Under the pieces are notes generated by a model, which was not told where the DNA came from, ran no database searches, and saw nothing but the letters and a program-made list of their open reading frames with translations. A DNA stretch of 63,688 bases from Phycisphaerales bacterium (GTDB lineage: Bacteria; Planctomycetota; Phycisphaerae; Phycisphaerales; UBA1924), in assembly GCA_014379385.1 (NCBI GenBank), contig JACMLW010000140.1, positions 1 through 63,688 of the forward strand, read 5' to 3'. Numbering within the stretch: position 1 is the first letter of the stretch; the number at the start of each line of letters is the position of its first letter. Below, piece by piece: positions 54,215-62,984 of the stretch. The position numbers were made by a program, and so were the translations under genes.

Positions 54215-55153
54215 ATGGCATCTCACGCCTCGTCACACGCTGGCTCCAACTCCCTTGTGAACCAGTCGTCCGCCGACAGCTCTGCTTCCACCGACCGCCT
54301 CAATGTCGGCAGCATCGAGCGGATCATCTCCGGAATCGCCGGCACCGCCCTTGTCGGCTACGGCCTGAAGAAACGCTCGCTCCCCGGCCTCGGTCTGGCC
54401 CTCGTCGGCGGCTTGCTCGCCAGGCGCGGCGCTACCGGAAAGTGCGAGCTCTATCGCTCGCTCGGCATCGATACCGCCCATGCATCCTCGGGCAAACCCG
54501 AGGAATACTTCGAGCACGGCATCCACGTTGAGAAAGCCGTCACCGTCAACAAGTCACCCCAGGAGCTGTACGATTTCTGGCGCCGCCTCGACAACCTCCC
54601 ACGCTTCATGCGCCACCTCAAGTCAGTCGAGGTCATCGACGACACCCACTCCCGCTGGGTCGCCCACGCCCCCGCCGGCACTACCGTTCAGTGGGAGGCC
54701 GAGATTATCAACGACGACCCCGGCTCCGTTCTCGCCTGGCGCTCGGTCGAGGGCTCCGACGTCCCCAACTCCGGCGCCGTCCGCTTCCGTCCCGCCCCCG
54801 TCGGCCGGGGCACCGAAGTGAAGGTCACCCTCGAATACTTGCCCCCCGCCGGCAAGCTCGGCGTCGTCATCGCCAAACTATTCGGCGAAGAACCCGGCCA
54901 GCAGATCAAGGGCGACCTCCGTCGCTTCAAGCAGCTCATGGAGACCGGTGAAATCCCCACCACCGACGGCCAGCCCGCGGGTCGGAACGCCTTCCAGCAG
55001 CGCACCACCGCCCGCCGCAGCCCCGCCGCCATCATCGACCATTCCGGCGCCGATCGCGGAAAGTCCGACTCCAACTCCCTCCCCGGTCGCTCCACGCCAA
55101 ACGCCATCGAAGGTGTCGCCAAGACACCCGGCGAGGTACGCGGCACCGCCTGA
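54215..55153 (+). CDS. Membrane-anchored SRPBCC-domain protein
   Basis: The ATG 54215 has a strong RBS (GGAGGA, 6-base spacer). The 312-residue protein has an N-terminal DUF2892-like helical hairpin (about 35-85, GIAGTALVGYG and LALVGGLLARRG). Next is a START/SRPBCC-like domain (VEKAVTVNKSPQELYDFWRR, near 105-240) and a Ser/Gly-rich tail. Proteins of this build often pair with a zinc alcohol dehydrogenase, as here 54 bases downstream. The ligand is unknown. Confidence 0.8.
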   Translation: MASHASSHAGSNSLVNQSSADSSASTDRLNVGSIERIISGIAGTALVGYGLKKRSLPGLGLALVGGLLARRGATGKCELYRSLGIDTAHASSGKPEEYFEHGIHVEKAVTVNKSPQELYDFWRRLDNLPRFMRHLKSVEVIDDTHSRWVAHAPAGTTVQWEAEIINDDPGSVLAWRSVEGSDVPNSGAVRFRPAPVGRGTEVKVTLEYLPPAGKLGVVIAKLFGEEPGQQIKGDLRRFKQLMETGEIPTTDGQPAGRNAFQQRTTARRSPAAIIDHSGADRGKSDSNSLPGRSTPNAIEGVAKTPGEVRGTA

Positions 55154-55207
55154 CTTCCGCCCATTGTGCAATCCGGCGCACCGCCGCGCCGATCCCGGAG
55201 CCCCACT

Positions 55208-56440
55208 ATGAAGGCAGTCTGCTGGCGCGGCAAGCACGATGTCCGTCTCGAGGAAGTCGCCGATCCCAAGATCCTCAACCCCCGCGACGCCATCGTCAAA
55301 GTCACCCTCACCGCCATCTGCGGCTCGGACCTGCATCTCTACGACGGCTTCATCCCCACTATGCGCAGCGGCGACATCCTCGGCCACGAGTTCATGGGCG
55401 AGGTCATCGAAGTCGGCCCCCAGGTCCGCAATCTCAGCATCGGCGACCGCGTGGTCGTCCCCTTTAACATCGCCTGCGGCGGATGTTTCTTCTGCCAGCG
55501 CCAGCAGTTCGCCGGCTGCGACAACACCAACCCCAACGCCGGCATGGCCGAGATCGCCTACGGCTTCTCTCCCGCGGCCATGTTCGGCTACTCTCACATG
55601 TTCGGCGGCTACGCCGGCGGCCAGGCCGAGTACGCCCGTGTCCCCTTCGCCGACGTCGGCCCCATCAAGATCCCCGACGAGATCTCCGACGAACAGGCCC
55701 TCTTCCTCTCCGACATCTTCCCCACCGGCTACCAGGCCGCCGAGAACTGCAATATCCAACCGGGCGACACCGTCGCCGTCTGGGGATGCGGGCCCGTGGG
55801 CCAGTTCGCCATCAAGAGCGCGTACATGCTCGGCGCCGAGCGCGTCATCGCCATCGACCACGAGCCCGAGCGCCTCGGCATGGCCCGCGACCTCTGCGGC
55901 GCTGACACGATTAACTTCGACCACGTTGGTGTCTACGAAGTCCTCAAAGACCTCACAGGCGGCCGCGGCCCAGATAGCTGCATCGACGCAGTGGGCCTCG
56001 AAGCCCACGGTGCCACCATCGACGCCGTCTATGACCGCATCAAGGTCGGCATGTTCGCCGCCACCGACCGCGTCCACGCCCTGCGCCAAGCGCTCCACTG
56101 CTGCCGCAAGGGCGGCACCGTCTCCGTCCCCGGTGTCTATGGCGGCCTCGCCGACAAGTTCCCCATCGGCGCCGCCTTCGGCAAGGGCCTCACCCTCAAG
56201 ATGGGCCAGACCCACGTCCACCGCTACATGAAGCCCCTGCTCGACCGCATCAGCCGCGGCGACATCGACCCCTCGTTCGTCATCACCCACCGGCTCGCCC
56301 TCGAAGACGCCTCCGACGCCTACGACATCTTCCACAAGAAATCAAACGACTGCATCAAAGTGGTCATGGACCCGCGGGTCACCTCCAACCGTCGCGCGCG
56401 AGAGTTTGGGCAGGCACCTCGCGAACTTGTCGCACGCTGA
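55208..56440 (+). CDS. Zinc-dependent alcohol/formaldehyde dehydrogenase (MDR family)
   Basis: The 410-residue protein has the MDR fold with catalytic zinc ligands C38, H60 and E61 ([15 protein letters not shown]) and the structural zinc site C90, C93, C96 and C104 (CGGCFFCQ...GC). The NAD site is [11 protein letters not shown] near 200. It is nearest to formaldehyde-dehydrogenase-like enzymes. The start is ATG 55208. Its pairing with the SRPBCC gene is a conserved arrangement; the true substrate is unknown. Confidence 0.88.
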   Translation: MKAVCWRGKHDVRLEEVADPKILNPRDAIVKVTLTAICGSDLHLYDGFIPTMRSGDILGHEFMGEVIEVGPQVRNLSIGDRVVVPFNIACGGCFFCQRQQFAGCDNTNPNAGMAEIAYGFSPAAMFGYSHMFGGYAGGQAEYARVPFADVGPIKIPDEISDEQALFLSDIFPTGYQAAENCNIQPGDTVAVWGCGPVGQFAIKSAYMLGAERVIAIDHEPERLGMARDLCGADTINFDHVGVYEVLKDLTGGRGPDSCIDAVGLEAHGATIDAVYDRIKVGMFAATDRVHALRQALHCCRKGGTVSVPGVYGGLADKFPIGAAFGKGLTLKMGQTHVHRYMKPLLDRISRGDIDPSFVITHRLALEDASDAYDIFHKKSNDCIKVVMDPRVTSNRRAREFGQAPRELVAR

Positions 56441-56505
56441 TCCCGCGTCCCCCGTCTCCCTACCACCTCCCCTTCGCAGCGCACGCCCCACCTCTACCCT
56501 CCCTC

Positions 56506-57453
56506 ATGCGCGAGTCTGACCTCCTCTCCCACATTCACGCGCGCTCCCGGTCTCTCTCCGCCCAGTTCCCCAACGTCCTCCTCGGACCCGGCGACGACGG
56601 CGCCCTCATCCGCATCGGCGACGATCCCTCCCCCCACACCCTCATCGTCACCGTCGATCACCTCATCGAAGGCCGACACTACCTCGCCGGCCGCACCCCC
56701 ATCGACCTCATCGCCCGCAAAGCCATCGCCCGCAGCGTCAGCGACATCGCGGCCATGGGCGGCTCACCCCGCTGGTCATTGGCCACCGCAGCACTCCCCC
56801 CCTCCTTCACCCAGGCCGACGAACTCTTCGACGCCATGCACCGCTGGGCCGCGCACTTCAACTGCCCTCTCGTCGGCGGCGACGTAGCCATCCTCCCTCC
56901 CCCATCCACCCCCACCGCCTCCTCACCCCTCGTCCTCACCGTCACCGCCGGCGGCGAACCCCATCCCTCTCGCGGCCCCGTTCTCCGCTCCGGCGTTCAG
57001 CCCGGCGATGCCATCTTCATCACAGGCCGCCTCGGCGGCTCCTTCGGGCCCGACGGCCTCGGCCGTCACCTGACATTCGAGCCTCGATTATCCGAAGCCC
57101 GATCGCTCTGTGATCTCCTCGGCCCCGACCTCCACGCCATGATCGACGTCTCCGACGGCCCAGGCCGCGATGCCGCCCGCCTCGCCGAAGCATCCGGCGT
57201 CCGAATCACGCTCGACGCGGCACTCCTTCCGTTGGCCGACGGCACGACCGACTCGCGATCCGCCCTCCAAGACGGCGAAGATTACGAACTCCTCTTCGCC
57301 GCGCCTCGCGGCACCAACCTTCCACCCGCCTGCCCACGCACCGGCACTCTGATCACCCGGATTGGCAACGCAGAACTCGGGTCCGGTTGCCCTGTCCTGA
57401 CTCCCCAAGGCCTTCTCGACGGTGCCGCAACCGGTTGGGACCACATAAATTAG
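56506..57453 (+). CDS. thiL: Thiamine-monophosphate kinase
   Basis: The 315-residue protein starts with the ThiL N-terminal glycine loop, GPGDDGALI, and has the ATP-site strand SDIAAMGG near 80, 'PLVGGDVAI' near 120, GDAIFITGRLGGSF near 170, and the substrate loop DVSDGPGRDAARLAEASG near 210. It phosphorylates TMP to TDP, the cofactor that the transketolase above needs. No other thi gene is in the window. Confidence 0.9.
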   Translation: MRESDLLSHIHARSRSLSAQFPNVLLGPGDDGALIRIGDDPSPHTLIVTVDHLIEGRHYLAGRTPIDLIARKAIARSVSDIAAMGGSPRWSLATAALPPSFTQADELFDAMHRWAAHFNCPLVGGDVAILPPPSTPTASSPLVLTVTAGGEPHPSRGPVLRSGVQPGDAIFITGRLGGSFGPDGLGRHLTFEPRLSEARSLCDLLGPDLHAMIDVSDGPGRDAARLAEASGVRITLDAALLPLADGTTDSRSALQDGEDYELLFAAPRGTNLPPACPRTGTLITRIGNAELGSGCPVLTPQGLLDGAATGWDHIN

Positions 57454-57473
57454 TAATATTTTCGCCCAGTCAT

Positions 57474-57502
57474 TTGCCGATCGAATAAATACGGTTTATA
57501 CT
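57474..57502 (+). promoter_or_regulatory. Sigma-70-type promoter
   Basis: TTGCCG at 57474-57479, a 17-base spacer and TATACT at 57497-57502 make one of the best housekeeping-type promoters in the window, set in an AT-rich pocket (57446-57503) within otherwise GC-rich DNA. It drives the long leader before the TPR-alphaCTD gene. Confidence 0.6.
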
Positions 57503-57825
57503 CGCTTTCGACTGCCTGGTCCGGGTGCATCCGCATTCCGTGGGGAGCAGCCGCCTTCGCACGCATCGGTCCGGAGGGATCTCCGAGGGATGCTGGCACA
57601 GGTTCGGCGAGAATCCGAGCGGGGCGTCGCAGCGAGATCACACCGCTCGAAGCCTCCGTCCCTCGTGCCAAACCCACTGGCGTCCCTCCTTGACAACCTC
57701 TGTCGCCCCCAGCGCTGCGAGTCAGCCCTCCGCTGAAACCCCTCCGCACGCGCCTAGAATCATCGTTCCGCGGCGTTCGCACTCGCCGCGCTCCTAATCC
57801 CTGACCACGCGGAGACCTTCTTCAC
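57503..57825 (+). promoter_or_regulatory. Long structured leader or small RNA
   Basis: About 320 bases between the predicted transcription start and the gene hold no ORF I can support. Local hairpins include CGGAG-ggat-CTCCG near 57573, and GCGGCG-ttcgcact-CGCCGC near 57772. No match to SRP, 6S, RNase P, tmRNA or a known riboswitch was seen by eye. It may be a leader or an independent RNA. Confidence 0.4.
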
Positions 57826-58770
57826 ATGCCGAGCACGATCGATCCCATGGACGTTGTCATCGGCGCCGGCAACCAGCAGCGCGACGCCAAGGCCGCGGCG
57901 GCACACGTTGCCGCCGCTGAAAAAGCCGAGGCCGCCGGAGATAAACTCGCCGCCATCGCCGAGCTCCGCCGGGCCGTCAGCTCCGACCCCACGGATCCGC
58001 GCCTCTTCTTCCGCCTCGCCTACGCCCTCGACCTCGCTGGTGAGGAAGACGAGGCCATCGCCATGTACGAGCGCTCCTGCGAGCGCCCCCCGGCTCCCCT
58101 CAACGCCCTCATTAATCTCGCCGTTCTCCACGAGGATCGCGGCGACTACGCCCGCGCCGAGCGCTGCCTCCGCCAAGTACTCGACACCAACCCCAACCAC
58201 CCCCGCGCCCGTCTCTATATGAAGGACGTGCTGGCCAGCCGCGAGATGGTCATCGACGAAGACAACGATCGCGACAAGGTCAAGCGCAACGCCCTGCTCG
58301 ATACCCCGGTGACGGATTTCGAGCTCTCCGTCCGCGCCCGCACCTGCCTCAAGAAGATGAACATCCGCTCCCTGGGCGACCTGCTCCGCACCACCGAGGC
58401 CGAGCTGCTCGGTTATAAAAACTTCGGCGAGAGCAGTCTCGTCGAGATCAAGCAGATGCTCGCCAGCAAGGGACTCCGCCTCGGCCAGGGCGTCGAGGAT
58501 GCCCACCGCGCCCAGCTCCGAAAGGTCATGGACCAGATCAAGGGCACCGGCGGCAACGACGCCGTGCTCGCCAAGTCCGTCATCGAGATGAACCTCTCCG
58601 TGCGCGCCCGCAAGGCCCTCCAGCTCCTCAACATCGGCACCATCGGCGACCTCGTCAGCCACACCGAGGCCGAACTCATGGGCGTCAAAAACTTCGGCGC
58701 CACCTCCCTCACCGAGGTCAAGCAGAAGCTCGTCGAGATGGGCCTCTCCCTCCGCACCCTCGAGTCCTGA
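57826..58770 (+). CDS. TPR protein with two RNA polymerase alpha-CTD-like domains
   Basis: The 314-residue protein has an N-terminal Ala-rich helix and TPR repeats (about 25-140). Two tandem modules follow, about 160-222 and 249-314, each with the RNA polymerase alpha C-terminal fold: 'ELSVRARTCLKKMNIRSLGDL' with YKNFGESSLVEIK, and 'LSVRARKALQLLNIGTIGDL' with VKNFGATSLTEVK. In true RpoA this domain contacts UP-element DNA and activators. The NFG(E/A)xSLxE motif is kept in both. No RpoA N-terminal domain is present. It starts 50 bases after a hairpin in the leader and ends in a strong terminator. Confidence 0.88.
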   Translation: MPSTIDPMDVVIGAGNQQRDAKAAAAHVAAAEKAEAAGDKLAAIAELRRAVSSDPTDPRLFFRLAYALDLAGEEDEAIAMYERSCERPPAPLNALINLAVLHEDRGDYARAERCLRQVLDTNPNHPRARLYMKDVLASREMVIDEDNDRDKVKRNALLDTPVTDFELSVRARTCLKKMNIRSLGDLLRTTEAELLGYKNFGESSLVEIKQMLASKGLRLGQGVEDAHRAQLRKVMDQIKGTGGNDAVLAKSVIEMNLSVRARKALQLLNIGTIGDLVSHTEAELMGVKNFGATSLTEVKQKLVEMGLSLRTLES

Positions 58771-58804
58771 CCTCTCGAAAACTTTTCGGAACGACATTCT
58801 CAAG

Positions 58805-58835
58805 ACGGCAGGGCGATCATGCTCTGCCGTTTTTT
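58805..58835 (+). terminator. Rho-independent terminator
   Basis: ACGGCAGGGC pairs with GCTCTGCCGT (one G-U pair) around GATCAT, followed by TTTTTT. It lies 35 bases beyond the TPR-alphaCTD stop. Confidence 0.85.
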
Positions 58836-59074
58836 GCTTTATTAATCTTTGCATCTCGGGGAGTCTGCGCGGATTTCTGTTCCGTGCTTGACGAGGCCCC
58901 GGGTCTGTAAGCACCGGCTACCGCTGATCCGCCGAAGACCTGCTTCGCCATTCCGCGGCACAAGGGAAAAACGAATGCCCCTGCCATCCCCGGGTGAACG
59001 CCACGTAGAGCGGGCTTTCCTCTTCTCGATTTTCTCCGCGTCCTTCGCGACCTTCGCGTTCAAATAGCTCTTCT
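58836..59074. other. Intergenic region with family D repeat
   Basis: About 240 bases between the terminator and the BFD-like gene. The last part holds a purine/pyrimidine-biased tandem of CCGCG(T)CCTTCGCGACC at 59031-59064, whose complement reads AACGCGAAGGTCGCGAAGG. No ORF is supported. Confidence 0.5.
59031..59064. repeat. Interspersed CGCGAAGG repeat (family D1)
   Basis: On the minus strand this reads as an AACGCGAAGG, TCGCGAAGGA, CGCGGAGAAA series of ten-base units. This is a known type of simple interspersed repeat in planctomycetes. Confidence 0.55.
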
Positions 59075-59419
59075 TCATTCCTTCTCTGTGTCACTCTGTG
59101 AACTCTGTGGTGAATCCGGCTCCGAGTCGTCCTTGCCCGTCGCCCGCCGCACCACGTCTTCGTCGCGCTCGCTTGTTTTGTGAAACGTCAGTCGCGTCCT
59201 CGCATATTCCTCGGGGCTGACTTTCAGGTCCGGAACTTCTCCACGCTGGTGCTGCGCGTGCAGGTGCTTCAGGAACGGCACGCACCACTGGCACCCCGTC
59301 CCCGCGCTCAGGCACTCCGAGATCAGCGACGCCACCGGCGGGTTCTCGCGCTCCAGGAACGTCCGGATCTTCCGCAGCGACACCCTGAAACACAGGCAGA
59401 CTTGATCGTCAGGGTCCAT
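59075..59419 (-). CDS. BFD-like [2Fe-2S] domain protein
   Basis: ATG 59419 is chosen because it lies next to the recognisable domain; the frame upstream runs through the family C repeat. The 114-residue protein has CLCFRVSLRKIRTFLERE and later GTGCQWCVPFL, the four-Cys layout of BFD-like [2Fe-2S] domains (usually GxxCGxC; here the spacing is kept but one Gly is Gln). The last 13 residues are encoded inside a family D repeat (59076-59115). Redox or iron-storage role is likely but unproven. Confidence 0.7.
   Translation of the reverse strand: MDPDDQVCLCFRVSLRKIRTFLERENPPVASLISECLSAGTGCQWCVPFLKHLHAQHQRGEVPDLKVSPEEYARTRLTFHKTSERDEDVVRRATGKDDSEPDSPQSSQSDTEKE
59076..59115 (-). repeat. CACAGAG-type interspersed repeat in the gene's 3' end
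   Basis: On the minus strand the units read CACCACAGAGTTCACAGAG then TGACACAGAGAAGG: a repeating ACAGAG core of six to nine bases, encoding SPQSSQSDTEKE. Confidence 0.65.
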
Positions 59420-59427
59420 CTGTTTCC

Positions 59428-59484
59428 CCAGTGCCCAGTGCCAAGTGCCTAATGCCCAGTGCCTAATGCCTAATGCCCAGTGCC
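59428..59484 (-). repeat. GGCACTGGGCAT tandem run between two genes
   Basis: On the minus strand the run starts GGCACTGGGCATTAGGC and repeats about four to five times with changes. It contains the end of the RibBA-like gene (its TAA at 59470) and the region upstream of the BFD-like gene. Third site of family C. Confidence 0.75.
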
Positions 59485-60717
59485 TCGAATCCCCACCCGC
59501 TCCCCAATCCGCAGCCCGAACGCCTCCAACCCCGGCAAATCCGTCGCATGATTCGTCAGCAGCCGCAGGTTCGAGAGCCCCAGGTTCCGCAGGATCTGAC
59601 CCCCGATCCCGAAATCCCGCATGAACTTCGGCACCGCGCTGCTCGCGTGCCACGCGTTCACTAGCGATTCGCGCCCATCGACCGCCGCCCCTCCAGCCGC
59701 CCGGCCGCGGCACTGCAACTGGTACTCCAGCCCCGCTCCCTCCGCCGCCGCCGCGATCCGCCCGGTCTCCGCGGCATCCGACCTCAGATACACAATCGCC
59801 CCGCGCCCCGCCCTCTGGATCATCCGCATCGCGCTCCGAAGCGTCGTCCCCGTCGCCCCCTCCGGCGACGACTCCAGGTCCATGAACACATCACCCAGCA
59901 GATTCCGCCGGTGCATCCGCACCAGCGTCGCCTCGTCGCTCTCAACCGGTCTCCCGCTTGCATCGAGCACCCCGACATCCCCCACCGTCAGCGCGATCTG
60001 CGGCAGACTGTCCACGCCGCTGTCGAACGCGATCAGCCGGAACTCCCCCTCCGCCGTGCGGATCATCGTCCCCTCCGCCGGCTCCAGCCTCCGTACCAGT
60101 GACTCTCGCGCCAGGCGGTGCTCTATGATCTGTGCCACCGAGCACATCTTGAGCCCGTGCCGCTCCGCGAGTTTCGCCAAGTCCGGCACCCGCGCCATCT
60201 CCCCATCGTCTCGCATGATCTCGATGATCGCCGCGGCCGGGTACAGCCCCGCTAGCCGGCACAGATCCAGCGACCCCTCCGTCTGCCCCGTGCGCACCAG
60301 CACGCCGCCGTCGCGCGAGCGCAGCGGGTTGATGTGCCCGGGTCGCACGAAGTCCTCGGGCCTGCTCGCCGGGTCGATGATCATCGTGATGCTGCGGGCC
60401 CGCTCCTTCGCCGACACGCCCGTCGTGAACCCGTGCTTCGGGTGCCCATCGATCGAGACCGTGAACGGCGTGCCGCGAAGGGTTGTATTGATCGAGCTCT
60501 GGGGCGTCAGATCGAGCCGGTCGCAGTCGGACTCGGTGAGCGACAGGCACAGATACCCGCGCGCCACCGTCAGCATGAATGTGATCGCCTCGGGCGTGAT
60601 GAACTGCGCGGGGAGCACGAGGTCGCCCTCGTTCTCCCGGTGCTCATCGTCCGTCAGGATCACCATCTTGCCGGCCTTGAGGTCCTCGAGAACGTCCCGC
60701 AGTGGTGAGAATGCCAT
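59470..60717 (-). CDS. ribB: RibBA-like protein: DHBP synthase with degenerate GTP-cyclohydrolase-II domain
   Basis: The 415-residue protein is laid out as RibBA. The N-terminal half (about 1-205) is an intact 3,4-dihydroxy-2-butanone-4-phosphate synthase: DDEHRENEGDLVLPAQ, and HINPLRSRDGG. The C-terminal half should be GTP cyclohydrolase II, but the zinc-binding Cys motif (usually GDVFGSLRCDCG) reads GDVFMDLESSPEG here, and the YLRQEGRGIGL loop reads YLRSDAAETGR. Only DHBP synthase activity is expected. The last four residues (GTGH) come from the family C repeat. Confidence 0.85.
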   Translation of the reverse strand: MAFSPLRDVLEDLKAGKMVILTDDEHRENEGDLVLPAQFITPEAITFMLTVARGYLCLSLTESDCDRLDLTPQSSINTTLRGTPFTVSIDGHPKHGFTTGVSAKERARSITMIIDPASRPEDFVRPGHINPLRSRDGGVLVRTGQTEGSLDLCRLAGLYPAAAIIEIMRDDGEMARVPDLAKLAERHGLKMCSVAQIIEHRLARESLVRRLEPAEGTMIRTAEGEFRLIAFDSGVDSLPQIALTVGDVGVLDASGRPVESDEATLVRMHRRNLLGDVFMDLESSPEGATGTTLRSAMRMIQRAGRGAIVYLRSDAAETGRIAAAAEGAGLEYQLQCRGRAAGGAAVDGRESLVNAWHASSAVPKFMRDFGIGGQILRNLGLSNLRLLTNHATDLPGLEAFGLRIGERVGIRGTGH

Positions 60718-60752
60718 GCCGGTCGATCATAAGCCCGCGATACACTCCGGCC

Positions 60753-62984
60753 GTGACCGGCCCGGACGCCACAGACGCGAACCATCGGCGCGACTATGCC
60801 ATCGTGGCCACGGTCCTGGTCGCCGCCGTCTGCCTGCTCGCGTCTCGCGGCCTACCCGACGGCGTTCCCGCCCTCGCCGGCATCGCCTCCGCACTCTGGA
60901 TGCTCCTCGTCGGTGGCTCGCTCGCCGCGGTCTACATGCTCGGCGCCCTCGGGCTCGGGTCGCTCGCCTCGCCACTGATCCGCGGCACAACATCGCCCCT
61001 CACCCTGCGCGCCGGCATCGGTGTGGCGATCATGCTCTGGCTCAGCCACTTCTTGGGCTGGCTCGGGCTGCTCACAGAGAACGCGACGGGCATCGCCGCG
61101 GCGTGGTTGCCAATCGCTCTGGGCTGCGGCGTGCTGATCGCGCAGTCGCGCCGCGCCGGCCAGTTCAAGGCCGCGTGCAGCACCGAGCAGTGCCCGCCGC
61201 GCGTGTCGCAGCTCTGGTGGCTCGCGTGGGTGCCCGGGCTTGCGATCATGCTCGTCGCGGCTTGCAGCCCGCCCGGCTGGCTCTGGGATTCCGAGGCCGG
61301 CGGGTACGACGTGCTGAGCTACCACCTGCAGCTCCCCGCCGAGTGGCTCGCGCGCGGCAGCCTCGAGCCCCTCGACCACAATGTGTACTCGTACCTGCCG
61401 AGCTACATGGAGGCCGCGTACCTGCACCTCGCCGCCATGGGTGGGCCGTTGCTCTCGCTCGTGGGCGAGAGCGGCGAGAGGTGGCCCGCGTTTTTGCGAC
61501 ACGACGGCGAGCTCATGATCGCGTGCCAACTGCTGCACGCGACGATGGGCGTGCTCACGGCCTGGTCGGTCTGCCGCGTGGTACAGGTGATGGGCGAGCG
61601 CGCGGTCCCCGCGGCGAACGCGCGGATCACCGGCATTCTCTCTGGCGGCGTGGTGCTGGCGACGCCCTGGGTCATCGTCGTGGGCTCGATGGCCTACAAC
61701 GAACTGGCTGTCACGGCGCTGAGCGCGGCGGCGCTGCTCGCGGCGACCGACGCCGGGCTCAAGCCCTGGCAACGCGGGCTGATAACCGGACTGCTGGTTG
61801 GCGTGGCGTGCAGCGCCAAGCCGACCGCGGCGTTCCTCGCCGCGCCGGTGGTTGGTGTGGCGCTGTTGGCCCATCTTCCTTCGTGGCGCTGCGGGCTGTG
61901 GGCGCTCGGCGCGGGCTGTCTCGCCGGGATCTTCGCTGTCACTCCGTGGCTGGTGCGCAACGAGCTGGCGACGGGCAACCACATCTTCCCGCAGGGCGCT
62001 TCGCTCTTCGGCGCGGGGCACTGGACGGCGGAGCAACTCGCCGGCTACCGCGGCGCCCACCACTTTGGCGGCAGCATTGGTGAGCGGCTCGGGCTGTCCG
62101 TCAGCTCAACGCGCGGCATGCTGCACCCACAGTGGGCGCTCCTGTTCCCGATCGCGGCTCTGGCGCTCATCGGTGCGGTGCTGCACCGAGCCACTCGGCG
62201 CCAAGCCATCGTGCTCCTCATCGGCGCGGCGCTCTGCATTCTGGGGTGGCTCGGGCTCACCCACCTGCAGTCCCGTTTCTTGTTGCCGATGGTCGTTCCG
62301 CTCGCGGCGATCGTCGGCCTCGCGCTCGCGGCGCTCGCTTCCATACGCTCACGCGCGGACGGCGCGCCCTGGCCGATGCATGCCGGCGCGGGCTTGCTGC
62401 TCACGCTCTTGTGGGCCAGCTCGGTCGCCGGCTTTCTCCGCGAACGGGGCGGTTACCCAAACGCGGTGCTGGCCGGGATGCTCGGCCACTTCACGGGGCA
62501 GGCCGCCGACGGCCTCGAGCCAGCCGAGCTTCGCGAGTACCTGCGCGATGCCGGCCCCGCGGCCACGCTCAACCTCACGCCGGTTCATCGCTCACCCGCA
62601 GCGCTGGTCTATCTGATCGGCGATGCGACGCCGCTCTTCTTCCGCGTGCCTGTCCTGTATCACACGACATGGGACACCTCGCCGCTTGGCCACGCGCTGC
62701 GCGTACCCGGGCCCGATGACCCGGGGGCGCCGGTCGCGTGGGCGACTGCACTGCGGGCCCGCGGCGTCACGCACATCCTCGTGAACTTCTCGGAGCTCGA
62801 GCGCCTGCATCGCGGTGACCCCGAGGTCGAAGGCGACTCGTGGTACGACCCCGCCGTCACCCCCGATGTCCTGCGCCGGCTCTTCGGCGATGCCAACTCC
62901 GTCAGACCGCTGCGCGAATGGCCCGAGAGCGGCGTCGTGCTGTTTGAGCTTGTCGCGAACGACCCCGCCGGCGGTGCGAGATGA
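60753..62984 (+). CDS. Polytopic membrane protein, family 39-like glycosyltransferase candidate
   Basis: The start GTG 60753 follows the divergent RibBA gene; ATGs at 60702 and 60711 overlap that gene's start and are less likely. The 743-residue product has roughly twelve hydrophobic segments. A loop near 190-205 has 'GYDVLSYHLQLPAEWLARG', in the position of the acidic donor-site loop of GT39-type enzymes. The C-terminal 150 residues are soluble. It overlaps the next membrane-protein gene by 4 bases (62981-62984). Substrate unknown. Confidence 0.6.
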   Translation: MTGPDATDANHRRDYAIVATVLVAAVCLLASRGLPDGVPALAGIASALWMLLVGGSLAAVYMLGALGLGSLASPLIRGTTSPLTLRAGIGVAIMLWLSHFLGWLGLLTENATGIAAAWLPIALGCGVLIAQSRRAGQFKAACSTEQCPPRVSQLWWLAWVPGLAIMLVAACSPPGWLWDSEAGGYDVLSYHLQLPAEWLARGSLEPLDHNVYSYLPSYMEAAYLHLAAMGGPLLSLVGESGERWPAFLRHDGELMIACQLLHATMGVLTAWSVCRVVQVMGERAVPAANARITGILSGGVVLATPWVIVVGSMAYNELAVTALSAAALLAATDAGLKPWQRGLITGLLVGVACSAKPTAAFLAAPVVGVALLAHLPSWRCGLWALGAGCLAGIFAVTPWLVRNELATGNHIFPQGASLFGAGHWTAEQLAGYRGAHHFGGSIGERLGLSVSSTRGMLHPQWALLFPIAALALIGAVLHRATRRQAIVLLIGAALCILGWLGLTHLQSRFLLPMVVPLAAIVGLALAALASIRSRADGAPWPMHAGAGLLLTLLWASSVAGFLRERGGYPNAVLAGMLGHFTGQAADGLEPAELREYLRDAGPAATLNLTPVHRSPAALVYLIGDATPLFFRVPVLYHTTWDTSPLGHALRVPGPDDPGAPVAWATALRARGVTHILVNFSELERLHRGDPEVEGDSWYDPAVTPDVLRRLFGDANSVRPLREWPESGVVLFELVANDPAGGAR

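Noticed and set aside
54878-56335. 485-residue antisense frame across the zinc dehydrogenase
   Set aside because: Shadow of the real gene; Gly/Val/Ala/Asp repeat-like composition and no recognisable motif.
57503-57825. SRP RNA, 6S RNA, RNase P or tmRNA in the leader
   Set aside because: Key conserved strings (such as the SRP GGAA tetraloop context or tmRNA T-arm) are missing; only a generic structured leader can be supported.
59621-62083. 820-residue plus-strand frame crossing RibBA and the next gene
   Set aside because: Crosses two genes with clear motifs on other frames and is Arg/Ala-rich without a motif.
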